A stretch of 10,534 nt of DNA from an uncultured Caulobacteraceae bacterium (GTDB lineage Bacteria; Pseudomonadota; Alphaproteobacteria; Caulobacterales; Caulobacteraceae), in contig CALFYB010000494.1 of the NCBI GenBank assembly GCA_937952995.1, positions 1-10,534 on the forward strand, written 5' to 3'. Positions within the stretch are counted from its first letter, which is position 1, and each line of letters begins with the position of its first letter. Below the pieces are notes generated by a model that had not been told where the DNA came from, ran no database searches, and was given only the letters and a program-made list of their open reading frames with translations. The position numbers and the translations under genes are program-made. Shown here piece after piece: positions 1-5,564 of the stretch.

Positions 1-427
1 TGCAGGTTGGGCCATTATGGTCGAGCAAGATCTCCGACACGCGGCGCTCTAGCGGCCCGACCTCGCCAAATGGGGTCTTGAGCTCAATATGGACCAGAGC
101 GCGATGGCCGATCAGGGTCAGGGCCTCGGCGAGCGTGGGAATGGTCTCATCGGTTCCGGACAGGGCCAGCTTGCCCAGGTCCTCTGCGGTGTGGTCGCGC
201 AAGCGCCCTTCGATCCCGCAGACCCGCTGTAGGGTGTCGTCGTGAAAGACGACAGCTTCGCCATCAGCGGACAGATGGACATCAAGCTCGATGCCATAGC
301 CCGCCTGACAGGCGGCTTGGAAGGCCCCGAGCGAGTTTTCAGGCGCGCCGGTCTTCGACCAGAGGCCGCGATGGGCCACGGCCGGTGCCTTTAATAGGTC
401 CCATGCGTCGCCGAAAAGGGCGCTCAT
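1..427 (-). CDS. Glycerophosphodiester phosphodiesterase, N-terminal part (cut by window edge)
   Basis: The first 142 residues of a GDPD-family enzyme, which hydrolyses glycerophosphodiesters to glycerol-3-phosphate and an alcohol; the reading frame runs off the left edge. Visible family landmarks are HRG at residues 19-21 (catalytic His19), PEN 29-31, ELDVH 47-51 (metal ligands Glu47 and Asp49), FHDDTLQR 61-68 (second catalytic His62) and IELK 114-117 (metal ligand Glu115). No signal peptide is present, so a cytoplasmic enzyme is likely. The ATG at 427-425 overlaps the TGA of the upstream RidA-family gene as ATGA, implying translational coupling and cotranscription. The C-terminal part of the barrel lies outside the window. 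Family assignment is firm; the specific substrate is unknown. Confidence 0.93.
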   Translation of the reverse strand, partial: MSALFGDAWDLLKAPAVAHRGLWSKTGAPENSLGAFQAACQAGYGIELDVHLSADGEAVVFHDDTLQRVCGIEGRLRDHTAEDLGKLALSGTDETIPTLAEALTLIGHRALVHIELKTPFGEVGPLERRVSEILLDHNGPTC

Positions 428-882
428 TCGACTTCGACGATCGCATCGACCTCGACGGCGAAGTTCATCGGCAGGCTGAAGACGCCGACGGCTGAGCGCG
501 CATGGCGACCCTCATCCCCAAAGGCGGCGACCATCAGGTCCGAGCAGCCATTGATCACTTGAGGGATATTGAAGAAGTCTGGACCAGCCTGAACAAAGCC
601 GCCCAACTTGACCACTCGAATGACCCGATCCAGATCGCCGGTCGCAGCCTTCATCTGGGCCAGTAGATTGATACCGCACAGGCCTGCTGCCAATTGGCCT
701 GTGGCCTCATCGACATCATCACCAACAATGCCTTTGATCCCGCCGCTCTCGTCCACCGAGACCTGGCCCGAGATGAACAGCAGATTGCCGGAGCGGATGA
801 AGGGCGCGTAGTTGGCGATTGGCGCGACAGGGGTTGGCAAGGTGATGCCTAGCGAATTGAGGCGATCTTCGATGACTGACAT
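424..882 (-). CDS. RidA/YjgF/YER057c/UK114 family protein
   Basis: A 152-residue Rid-superfamily protein. Classical RidA deaminates reactive enamine/imine intermediates made by PLP enzymes; other subfamilies have different or unknown roles. It belongs to the longer (about 150 aa) branch rather than the 128-aa archetype, so no gene symbol is given. The core is recognisable: FISGQV near residue 36, then ARSAVGVFSLP with Arg129 at the position of the substrate-carboxylate arginine of RidA, and Glu144 in VEVDAIVEVE. The retained Arg129 suggests real imine deaminase activity (inference). The ATG has GGGAG about 6 nt upstream. It is coupled by a 4-nt overlap to the phosphodiesterase gene downstream and lies 76 bp after dinB on the same strand; I see no terminator in that gap. 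Confidence 0.9.
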   Translation of the reverse strand: MSVIEDRLNSLGITLPTPVAPIANYAPFIRSGNLLFISGQVSVDESGGIKGIVGDDVDEATGQLAAGLCGINLLAQMKAATGDLDRVIRVVKLGGFVQAGPDFFNIPQVINGCSDLMVAAFGDEGRHARSAVGVFSLPMNFAVEVDAIVEVE

Positions 883-958
883 GGCGGGCTCCCGAAACTT
901 TGAACTTTAGCTTAGCGCCGGATCCTCCGTCCCCCAAGCCTCTGACTGAGAAAGCTGA

Positions 959-2233
959 CTATGATTTGCCTTTGGGCCGCATTTTTAGGGCCCTTCCGCT
1001 GATCACAGCCCCCTGACCGAACTTGGCTCTCAGTCCGTCTATAACCTTTTCCTTGGAACGGGCCTGCGCCTCCTCCGCTCCGAACAGATCGTTAGGCGCG
1101 TCGGTCGCGTCGACCAGCTCTGAAAGGCCTACGCCAATCAGCCTGTAAGACTGGCCCCGTGCCTCAGCGGTCAGCAACTCCCTAGCCGCTGTGAACAGGG
1201 TGCGGGCGGTCTGACACGGCACGGCGAGGGTGCGCCTGCGGGTCACAAGCTTGAAATCAGAGGTCTTGAGCTTGAGTGTCGCCACCCTTCCGGCAATGGC
1301 GGCTGCACGCATCTGGCGCGCGACCTTTTCGCAAAGGGGCCAGAGTTGGTCGCTGAGGGCGTCGGCTTGGCTCAGGTCGATGGCAAAGGTGGTTTCGGCG
1401 CTGACACTCTTTCGGACCTGATCGGGATTGACCGGGCGGCTATCGAGCCCCTTGGCCAGTTGCGACAGGCGCAGTCCGTAGGCCCCGCCGATCTTGACCA
1501 GATCGCGAGGCTCAGCTCTTGCCAGATCCCCGACCGTACGAAGGCCCGATTTTTCCAGCGTCTTGACCAGCGCAGGACCCACGCCGGGCAGGATGCCAAC
1601 CGGGCGCGGTGCCAGAAAGCTTTCCGCTTCGGCCTGGCCGATAACCGCAAACCCGCGCGGCTTATCCAGATCTGAGGCGATCTTGGCGAGAAACTTGTTG
1701 GGGGCCAAGCCGATGGAGACGGTCAGACCGACCTCGGCCTCTATCTCGTTTTGAAGCCTTGCCAGCACCAGCGCCGAACAGCCGCCATTGAGCCGTTCCG
1801 CGCCGGTTAGGTCCATCCACGCCTCATCCAGCGACAGCGGCTGAACCAGAGGCGTCAGCTTGGCGAGCTTGGCAAAGATCGCCGCGCTTGCCGTTCTGTA
1901 TTTGGTAAAATCGGGAAAGATGACCTCGGCTTGCGGGCAAAGGGCGAGGGCCTTGAACATCGGCATCGCCGAGCGAACGCCAAAGGTGCGGGCAATATAG
2001 CAGCAGGTCGTGACCACGCCGCGATGGCCACCGCCGACAATAACCGGTCGGTCGCGCAGTTCGGGACGGTCGCGTTTTTCTACAGCCGCATAGAAGGCGT
2101 CGCAGTCCATGTGGGCTATGGTTAGATGTTCAAGCTGCTCGTGAGCAATTAGGCGCGGTGATGAGCAGCGCGGGCAGCGGCGATTGGTCGGCGGTGGTCC
2201 CAGATGCAGGCAATCGCGGCAAAGGGCGCTCAA
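959..2233 (-). CDS. dinB: DNA polymerase IV (Y-family translesion polymerase) with N-terminal Cys4 motif
   Basis: Error-prone Y-family polymerase that extends past damaged template bases. Residues 41-52 (HMDCDAFYAAVE) hold metal ligand Asp43 and the probable steric-gate Tyr48; SLDEA at 134-138 supplies Asp136 and Glu137. The thumb HhH region (around ILPGVGPALVKTLEKSG) and the C-terminal little-finger domain (about 260-390) follow, so the enzyme looks intact. A DLFG segment near residue 382 may be a degenerate clamp-binding motif. Before the palm lies an extension of about 38 residues with CRDC (5-8) and CPRC (20-23), a probable zinc ribbon, which from memory is usual in alphaproteobacterial DinB and absent in E. 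coli. The start is TTG; it is chosen because only it includes the Cys4 motif. The gene begins 10 bp after the HAD gene, so they are probably cotranscribed. Confidence 0.96.
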   Translation of the reverse strand: MSALCRDCLHLGPPPTNRRCPRCSSPRLIAHEQLEHLTIAHMDCDAFYAAVEKRDRPELRDRPVIVGGGHRGVVTTCCYIARTFGVRSAMPMFKALALCPQAEVIFPDFTKYRTASAAIFAKLAKLTPLVQPLSLDEAWMDLTGAERLNGGCSALVLARLQNEIEAEVGLTVSIGLAPNKFLAKIASDLDKPRGFAVIGQAEAESFLAPRPVGILPGVGPALVKTLEKSGLRTVGDLARAEPRDLVKIGGAYGLRLSQLAKGLDSRPVNPDQVRKSVSAETTFAIDLSQADALSDQLWPLCEKVARQMRAAAIAGRVATLKLKTSDFKLVTRRRTLAVPCQTARTLFTAARELLTAEARGQSYRLIGVGLSELVDATDAPNDLFGAEEAQARSKEKVIDGLRAKFGQGAVISGRALKMRPKGKS

Positions 2234-2243
2234 CGGATGAAGC

Positions 2244-2867
2244 CTAGAACAGCGCGATTTCGAGCGCGGTCTGTAGGCGGTCCCAGTCGTCGATGCGCTC
2301 GTGAGCGTGAGGCTTGCTCGGGGCCATGTGGCGAAGGCGCTGATCGGCGACCATCTGGAATCGGCCGACCTTAGGCGCGTCCGCTGCGACGGAATCGAGG
2401 TTAGGGATCATATCGTCAATAAAGACCGACGAGCGGCTGGTTCGCGCTGCCAGATGAGCCGCAGCTGGACCCTTGAGGCCGGAATTGATGACCAGCGGAT
2501 AGTCCATGCCATGGCGCTTGAGCCAGCGCGCGCGCTCATCTCGGCCGTGCTCGGGCGCATTGGTCAAGATCACGACGTCAGCCCGATTCGACAGGTGGGC
2601 GAGGGCCTCGGCCGCCCCCGGTGCGGGGTCCATATGGTCGCTGCCATCGCGGAAAAAGTCGTCGAACAGTGTTTTGCCGACCAGCATGTCGATATGGTTG
2701 TCGTCGCCCTTGCGATAGACGTTTTGAAAGAGGGCGAACTTATCGAACCGCATCTCATAGCCGTGATGCCCAACAAAGCGTTCAAATCCCTCAACAAATA
2801 GGGCCAGGACTTCGTCGACATCGACGATGACAAGGGGACGATCAGGGGCGACCTTGGCCGAAACCAA
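2244..2867 (-). CDS. HAD-superfamily hydrolase (putative phosphatase)
   Basis: Haloacid-dehalogenase-fold protein with all four motifs: VDVDEV (motif I, nucleophile and general-acid Asp pair), LTNAP (motif II, Thr), the Lys in SGLKGPA (motif III), and FIDDM (motif IV, acidic metal ligands). This indicates a Mg-dependent phosphohydrolase; the substrate is unknown. The start is uncertain. The frame is open to a GTG at 3002, only 15 bp from divK, but the fold begins about 54 codons later, the extra codons include several rare ones (TTA, AGA, AGT, ACA), neither start has a good Shine-Dalgarno, and a promoter-like sequence lies inside the extension. The TTG at 2867 is the only in-frame start codon between the two, giving 207 residues beginning just before the fold. 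It precedes dinB by 10 bp, suggesting a HAD-dinB unit. Confidence 0.83.
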   Translation of the reverse strand: MVSAKVAPDRPLVIVDVDEVLALFVEGFERFVGHHGYEMRFDKFALFQNVYRKGDDNHIDMLVGKTLFDDFFRDGSDHMDPAPGAAEALAHLSNRADVVILTNAPEHGRDERARWLKRHGMDYPLVINSGLKGPAAAHLAARTSRSSVFIDDMIPNLDSVAADAPKVGRFQMVADQRLRHMAPSKPHAHERIDDWDRLQTALEIALF

Positions 2868-2917
2868 GTCTTGAGCGGGCTTGAAGGTGGAACTTGAGGA
2901 CAGCGGACTTCTCTCGG

Positions 2918-2932
2918 CTAACGCGGGCTTAA
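2918..2932 (+). promoter_or_regulatory. Probable CtrA-binding box upstream of divK
   Basis: The sequence CTAA-N7-TTAA matches the CtrA full-site TTAA-N7-TTAA at seven of eight fixed bases, with exact 7-nt spacing. It ends 84 bp before the divK ATG. In C. crescentus, divK transcription is CtrA-dependent, so the position fits. If the second half-site acts as the -35, as in many CtrA-activated promoters, transcription would begin near 2965. A one-mismatch site of this kind is expected a few times by chance in 10 kb, so location is the main argument. Confidence 0.55.
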
Positions 2933-2953
2933 GGATATCTGTGGGAAGAAAGG

Positions 2954-2968
2954 GAATGATACGGGAAC
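2954..2968 (-). promoter_or_regulatory. Possible LexA (SOS) box over the HAD-dinB promoter
   Basis: On the minus strand the sequence reads GTTC-N7-ATTC, seven of eight fixed bases of the alphaproteobacterial LexA direct repeat GTTC-N7-GTTC with exact spacing. It covers the predicted -10 of the minus-strand promoter, a typical repressor position, ahead of a unit containing the translesion polymerase gene dinB. It would also overlap the presumed divK start-site region. A single-mismatch match can occur by chance, so this remains a hypothesis. Confidence 0.35.
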
Positions 2969-2983
2969 GACGAGTCGCTTCAA
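2956..2983 (-). promoter_or_regulatory. Predicted housekeeping promoter for HAD-dinB
   Basis: On the minus strand TTGAAG (2983-2978) and TATCAT (2961-2956) are 16 bp apart, close to the -35/-10 arrangement of the main sigma factor. Transcription would start near 2949, downstream of the GTG at 3002, which favours the TTG at 2867 as the HAD start. A GAGTC site (2972-2976, the GANTC target of CcrM methylase) lies in the spacer. The call rests on sequence match only. Confidence 0.4.
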
Positions 2984-3016
2984 GATCGGATCCCGTGGCC
3001 ACGAGTTGAGATCAAG

Positions 3017-3382
3017 ATGGCGAAAAAGGTCCTCATCGTCGAGGATAATGAGCTGAACATGAAACTGTTTCATGATCTGCTCGATGCTCAGGGCTACGAG
3101 ACCTTGCAGACCCGTGAAGGTTTGCAGGCGCTTGGACTGGCGCGCGAGCACCTCCCAGACCTAATATTGATGGATATCCAACTCCCTGAAATTTCAGGAC
3201 TTGAAGTCACAAAATGGCTGAAAGAAGACGACGCCCTTGCTCATATCCCAGTCGTAGCGGTCACTGCTTTCGCCATGAAGGGCGATGAGGAGAGGATCAG
3301 AGAGGGCGGCTGCGAGGCCTATATTTCAAAACCAATCTCTGTCGCGCATTTTTTGGAGACGATTCGGCGCTTGATAGAGTAA
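3017..3382 (+). CDS. divK: Single-domain response regulator DivK
   Basis: Stand-alone receiver domain of 121 residues. In C. crescentus, DivK is phosphorylated by DivJ and dephosphorylated by PleC, shows polar localisation, and acts through DivL/CckA to lower CtrA activity. Receiver residues are all present: acidic pair Glu9-Asp10, phospho-acceptor Asp53 in LILMDIQLPEISG, Thr83, and Lys105 in ISKP. Asp90, the site changed in the classical divK341 cold-sensitive allele, is also retained. There is no output domain, as expected. The ATG at 3017 is preceded by a weak Shine-Dalgarno (GAG at 3008-3010). It is followed after 10 bp by pleD, the Caulobacter order. Regulation is probably through the CtrA box at 2918-2932. 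The near-identity to the known protein makes this one of the surest calls here. Confidence 0.97.
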   Translation: MAKKVLIVEDNELNMKLFHDLLDAQGYETLQTREGLQALGLAREHLPDLILMDIQLPEISGLEVTKWLKEDDALAHIPVVAVTAFAMKGDEERIREGGCEAYISKPISVAHFLETIRRLIE

Positions 3383-3392
3383 GTAACTTATT

Positions 3393-4757
3393 ATGTCCGC
3401 ACGTATTCTCATTATTGACGACGTAGACGCCAACGTTCGGCTGCTCGAAGCCAAGATGACGGCGGAGTACTATGAAGTGCTCATGGCATCTGATGGGCAG
3501 TCAGGAATTGCGTTAGCAAAGTCACAACTTCCGGATATTATTCTACTTGACGTCATGATGCCCGGCTTGAGCGGCTATGAGATTTGTCGCCGCCTGAAAG
3601 AAGATCCGGACACCCGCCATATTCCGGTCGTCTTGGTGACGGCCCTCGACGGTCGAGATGATCTGTTGGCTGGCCTCGACGCCGGGGCTGACGATTTTAT
3701 GACCAAGCCCATTGATGACGTGATGCTGATGGCGCGTCTTAAGGGGCTGGTTCGGCTCAAACTGGCCATTGATGGTTTGCGTATGTTGGAGGCCTCAGGG
3801 CGCCGAATGGGCGTCATTGCAGGTACGTCGGCGCGCCTCGGTGGCTTTGGTGGCCGTATCTTGATTGTTGATGACAATCCCCGGCAGGCTCAGCGGATGG
3901 TGTCCGAGCTCGGTCTGGACCATCGTCCAATCGTTGAAAGCGATGCTGAAAAAGCACTCCTATCGGCCCGTGGCCCGATCGACTTGATGATTATCAATAT
4001 GGATGCGGCTGGCTTTGATGGCCTTCGGCTGGCCGCCATGGTTCGCTCTGAAACGGCGACCCGGTTCATGCCTATCCTCGCAATCATGGATACAGAACAA
4101 CGCGACCGACTGGTGAAGGCCATGGAATTGGGCGTGAACGATATTCTGGCCCGTCCGATTGACCTGCAAGAACTGACCCTTCGCGCCCGCACCCAAATCA
4201 AGCGTAAGCGCTATACGGACCTTTTGAGAAGCAACCTCGACCAGTCACTGGAGTTGGCGGTTACAGACCAACTGACCGGTCTGCATAATCGCCGCTATAT
4301 GGTGACCCAACTGAGTGCGCTCGTGGCTCGGGCGATCAAGGGCGGTGATCCCGTATCTATTTTAATGATCGATATTGATCACTTTAAGATGATTAATGAC
4401 GGTTTCGGACACGATGCCGGCGATATGGTCCTGCGTGAATTTTCGGTCCTGTTGGCGTCAAATGTCCGTGCTGTGGACTTACCGTGCCGATATGGCGGGG
4501 AAGAGTTCATCGTCGTCATGCCCGGCACCGATCTCGACGCCGCCTTAAGGATCGCTGAGCGGATCCGGAAAAGTGTCTCAGAGACCGCTTTCAATCTGGG
4601 ATCAGAGGGTGAAACCCTTGAGGTCACGGTCTCCATTGGCCTTGCCTGCGCAGATGGCGAAATGGATACGCCTGAAACCTTGCTCAAGCGCGCCGACGAA
4701 GCGGTCTATGAGGCCAAGGCAGGCGGGCGTAATCAGGTCGTCGTGCGCTCTATTTGA
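3393..4757 (+). CDS. pleD: Diguanylate cyclase response regulator PleD
   Basis: REC-REC-GGDEF protein that makes c-di-GMP from two GTP and drives the swarmer-to-stalked transition. At 454 residues it equals the C. crescentus length, and key sites keep that numbering. REC1 (about 1-125) has Asp9-Asp10, phospho-acceptor Asp53 and Lys105. REC2 (about 153-275) has Asn202 where the phospho-acceptor should be, so it is a pseudo-receiver used for dimerisation. The GGDEF domain (about 290-454) has GGEEF at 368-372 and the primary inhibitory site RxxD at 359-362. Arg390, Arg148 and Arg178 of the secondary inhibitory sites are retained, so phosphorylation-dependent activation and product inhibition are both predicted. 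It follows divK by 10 bp with only a weak Shine-Dalgarno, suggesting coupling. rpmG, which I recall following pleD in C. crescentus, is absent; the tat genes follow instead. Confidence 0.98.
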   Translation: MSARILIIDDVDANVRLLEAKMTAEYYEVLMASDGQSGIALAKSQLPDIILLDVMMPGLSGYEICRRLKEDPDTRHIPVVLVTALDGRDDLLAGLDAGADDFMTKPIDDVMLMARLKGLVRLKLAIDGLRMLEASGRRMGVIAGTSARLGGFGGRILIVDDNPRQAQRMVSELGLDHRPIVESDAEKALLSARGPIDLMIINMDAAGFDGLRLAAMVRSETATRFMPILAIMDTEQRDRLVKAMELGVNDILARPIDLQELTLRARTQIKRKRYTDLLRSNLDQSLELAVTDQLTGLHNRRYMVTQLSALVARAIKGGDPVSILMIDIDHFKMINDGFGHDAGDMVLREFSVLLASNVRAVDLPCRYGGEEFIVVMPGTDLDAALRIAERIRKSVSETAFNLGSEGETLEVTVSIGLACADGEMDTPETLLKRADEAVYEAKAGGRNQVVVRSI

Positions 4758-4758
4758 G

Positions 4759-4787
4759 CCCCCCAAGAGCCCCCAAAACCCCTTTTT
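4759..4787 (+). terminator. C-rich, G-poor tract after pleD, possible Rho-dependent termination region
   Basis: Directly after the pleD stop come runs of 6, 5 and 4 C separated by short purine-rich spacers, then five T. There is one G in the whole stretch and no substantial stem before the T run, so it is not an intrinsic terminator. Unstructured C-rich, G-poor RNA is what Rho loads on. The tat genes begin 146 bp later and seem to have their own promoter. Low confidence. Confidence 0.3.
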
Positions 4788-4820
4788 CTAAACTTGGTAC
4801 CTGCGGCGACGCCTTTTGTA

Positions 4821-4847
4821 GCGACGAGCCGTCTTATGGCCTATATT
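4821..4847 (+). promoter_or_regulatory. Candidate promoter for tatABC
   Basis: GCGACGA (4821-4827) and CCTATATT (4840-4847), 12 bp apart, partly match the Caulobacter housekeeping consensus TTGACGS-N10-14-GCTANAWC: four of the first six -35 bases and five of seven fixed -10 bases. The start site would be near 4854, about 50 nt before tatA. Two similar sequences, GGTCCTAAA (4849-4857) and GGTCCCTAAA (4880-4889), lie just downstream. Pattern match only. Confidence 0.3.
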
Positions 4848-4903
4848 GGGTCCTAAATATGATCCGGTATTTCCGGTTTGGTCCCTAAAATGTGAGGCGC
4901 GCC

Positions 4904-5107
4904 ATGGGTTCTATGAGTTGGGTTCATTGGTTGATCGTTATCGGTGTGGGTGCCGTGCTTTTTGGCGGTGGCGGTAAACTGTCCGCATTGATGGGCGATG
5001 CGGCCAAAGGCATTCGCGCCTTTCGTGATGGCCTCAAGGGTGAAGATGCGCCTAAGCCGGCCGATACGCCTGCTGCACCTCTGCCGCGTACCGACAAGGA
5101 AGGCTGA
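4904..5107 (+). CDS. tatA: Sec-independent (twin-arginine) translocase subunit TatA
   Basis: Small pore-forming subunit of the Tat system, which moves folded proteins with a twin-arginine signal across the inner membrane. The 67-residue protein has the typical plan: a transmembrane helix near the N-terminus (about residues 5-20, SWVHWLIVIGVGAVLFGGG), the FG hinge, an amphipathic helix (KLSALMGDAAKGIRAFRDGL), and a polar tail. The ATG at 4904 is preferred over the in-frame GTG at 4892, because GAGG at 4894-4897 sits 6 nt before it as a Shine-Dalgarno and because the short N-terminus matches the family. It is followed by tatB after 73 bp containing a strong stem-loop. In many alphaproteobacteria tatABC lies between scpB and serS; neither is here. 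Confidence 0.94.
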   Translation: MGSMSWVHWLIVIGVGAVLFGGGGKLSALMGDAAKGIRAFRDGLKGEDAPKPADTPAAPLPRTDKEG

Positions 5108-5127
5108 TCTTCGGATCTAGTCACAAG

Positions 5128-5155
5128 GCTTCTGCAGCTATGCGGCTGGAGAAGC
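5128..5155 (+). repeat. Stem-loop between tatA and tatB
   Basis: Inverted repeat: GCTTCT-G-CAGC (5128-5138), loop TATGCG, then GCTG-G-AGAAGC (5145-5155). The RNA would form 6 bp, a G-G mismatch and 4 bp. No T tract follows, so it is unlikely to be a full terminator. A 3'-protecting or processing hairpin that raises TatA over TatB and TatC is plausible, because TatA is needed in excess (inference). A 4-bp hairpin closing a TTCG tetraloop lies just upstream near 5107-5118. Confidence 0.6.
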
Positions 5156-5180
5156 GTGCGCCTCTGCATGGTGGAATTTG

Positions 5181-5564
5181 ATGTTACCTGAGATCGGAGC
5201 CACCGAACTGATGGTCATTGCGGCGGTGGCCCTGATCGTGGTCGGGCCCAAAGACCTGCCGATGTTGATGCGAAAGTTGGGACAATTCATCGCCCGACTG
5301 CGCGGTATGGCTAACGAATTTCGCGCCAGTTTCGACGACATGGCGCGCCAGTCGGAGCTTGATGATCTGCGTCGTGAAGTGGAGGCCATGCGCAACGCCC
5401 GCTTTGCCGACATCGTGCCCGAAGCCTCGTCGGGTCTGGGTGTTGATGCGTCAGACGTGATGCAGGAGATCAACCGCTCCCTGACCGCGCCAGACAGTTC
5501 GGTGCAGCTCCATCCGCCGGTCGCTTCGGAGCCCACCGCCGAGCATGAGGCTCCCAAGCCATGA
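5181..5564 (+). CDS. tatB: Twin-arginine translocase subunit TatB
   Basis: TatB forms the substrate-receptor complex with TatC. The 127-residue product starts MLPEIGATELMVIAAVALIV, with the acidic residue before the single transmembrane helix (about 8-21) expected for TatB, then the VGPKDLP turn, an amphipathic helix (MLMRKLGQFIARLRGM) and a long charged, probably helical segment (MANEFRASFDDMARQSELDD and on to about residue 80). The C-terminal tail is Pro/Ser/Ala-rich and presumably disordered. The ATG at 5181 is preferred over the adjacent in-frame TTG at 5178; GGTGGA at 5170-5175 serves as Shine-Dalgarno. The stop overlaps the tatC start by 4 nt, so TatB and TatC are translationally coupled. 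Confidence 0.95.
   Translation: MLPEIGATELMVIAAVALIVVGPKDLPMLMRKLGQFIARLRGMANEFRASFDDMARQSELDDLRREVEAMRNARFADIVPEASSGLGVDASDVMQEINRSLTAPDSSVQLHPPVASEPTAEHEAPKP

Noticed and set aside
883..958. Promoter or terminator between dinB and the RidA-family gene
   Set aside because: The gap shows only a short AAAGTT tandem repeat on the minus strand and no convincing -35/-10 or stem-loop.
1346..1675. A 109-codon plus-strand frame within dinB
   Set aside because: Shadow of the dinB coding sequence with no motif or Shine-Dalgarno support.
2301..2801. A 166-codon open frame on the plus strand opposite the HAD gene
   Set aside because: It lies wholly antisense to a gene with all four HAD motifs, and its translation shows no recognisable family.
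4758..4903. A possible rpmG (ribosomal protein L33) gene after pleD, as in C. crescentus
   Set aside because: No L33-like reading frame is found in this gap on either strand.
5107..5118. GATC-TTCG-GATC mini-hairpin after tatA as a terminator
   Set aside because: A 4-bp stem without a T tract is too weak; mentioned only with the larger stem-loop.
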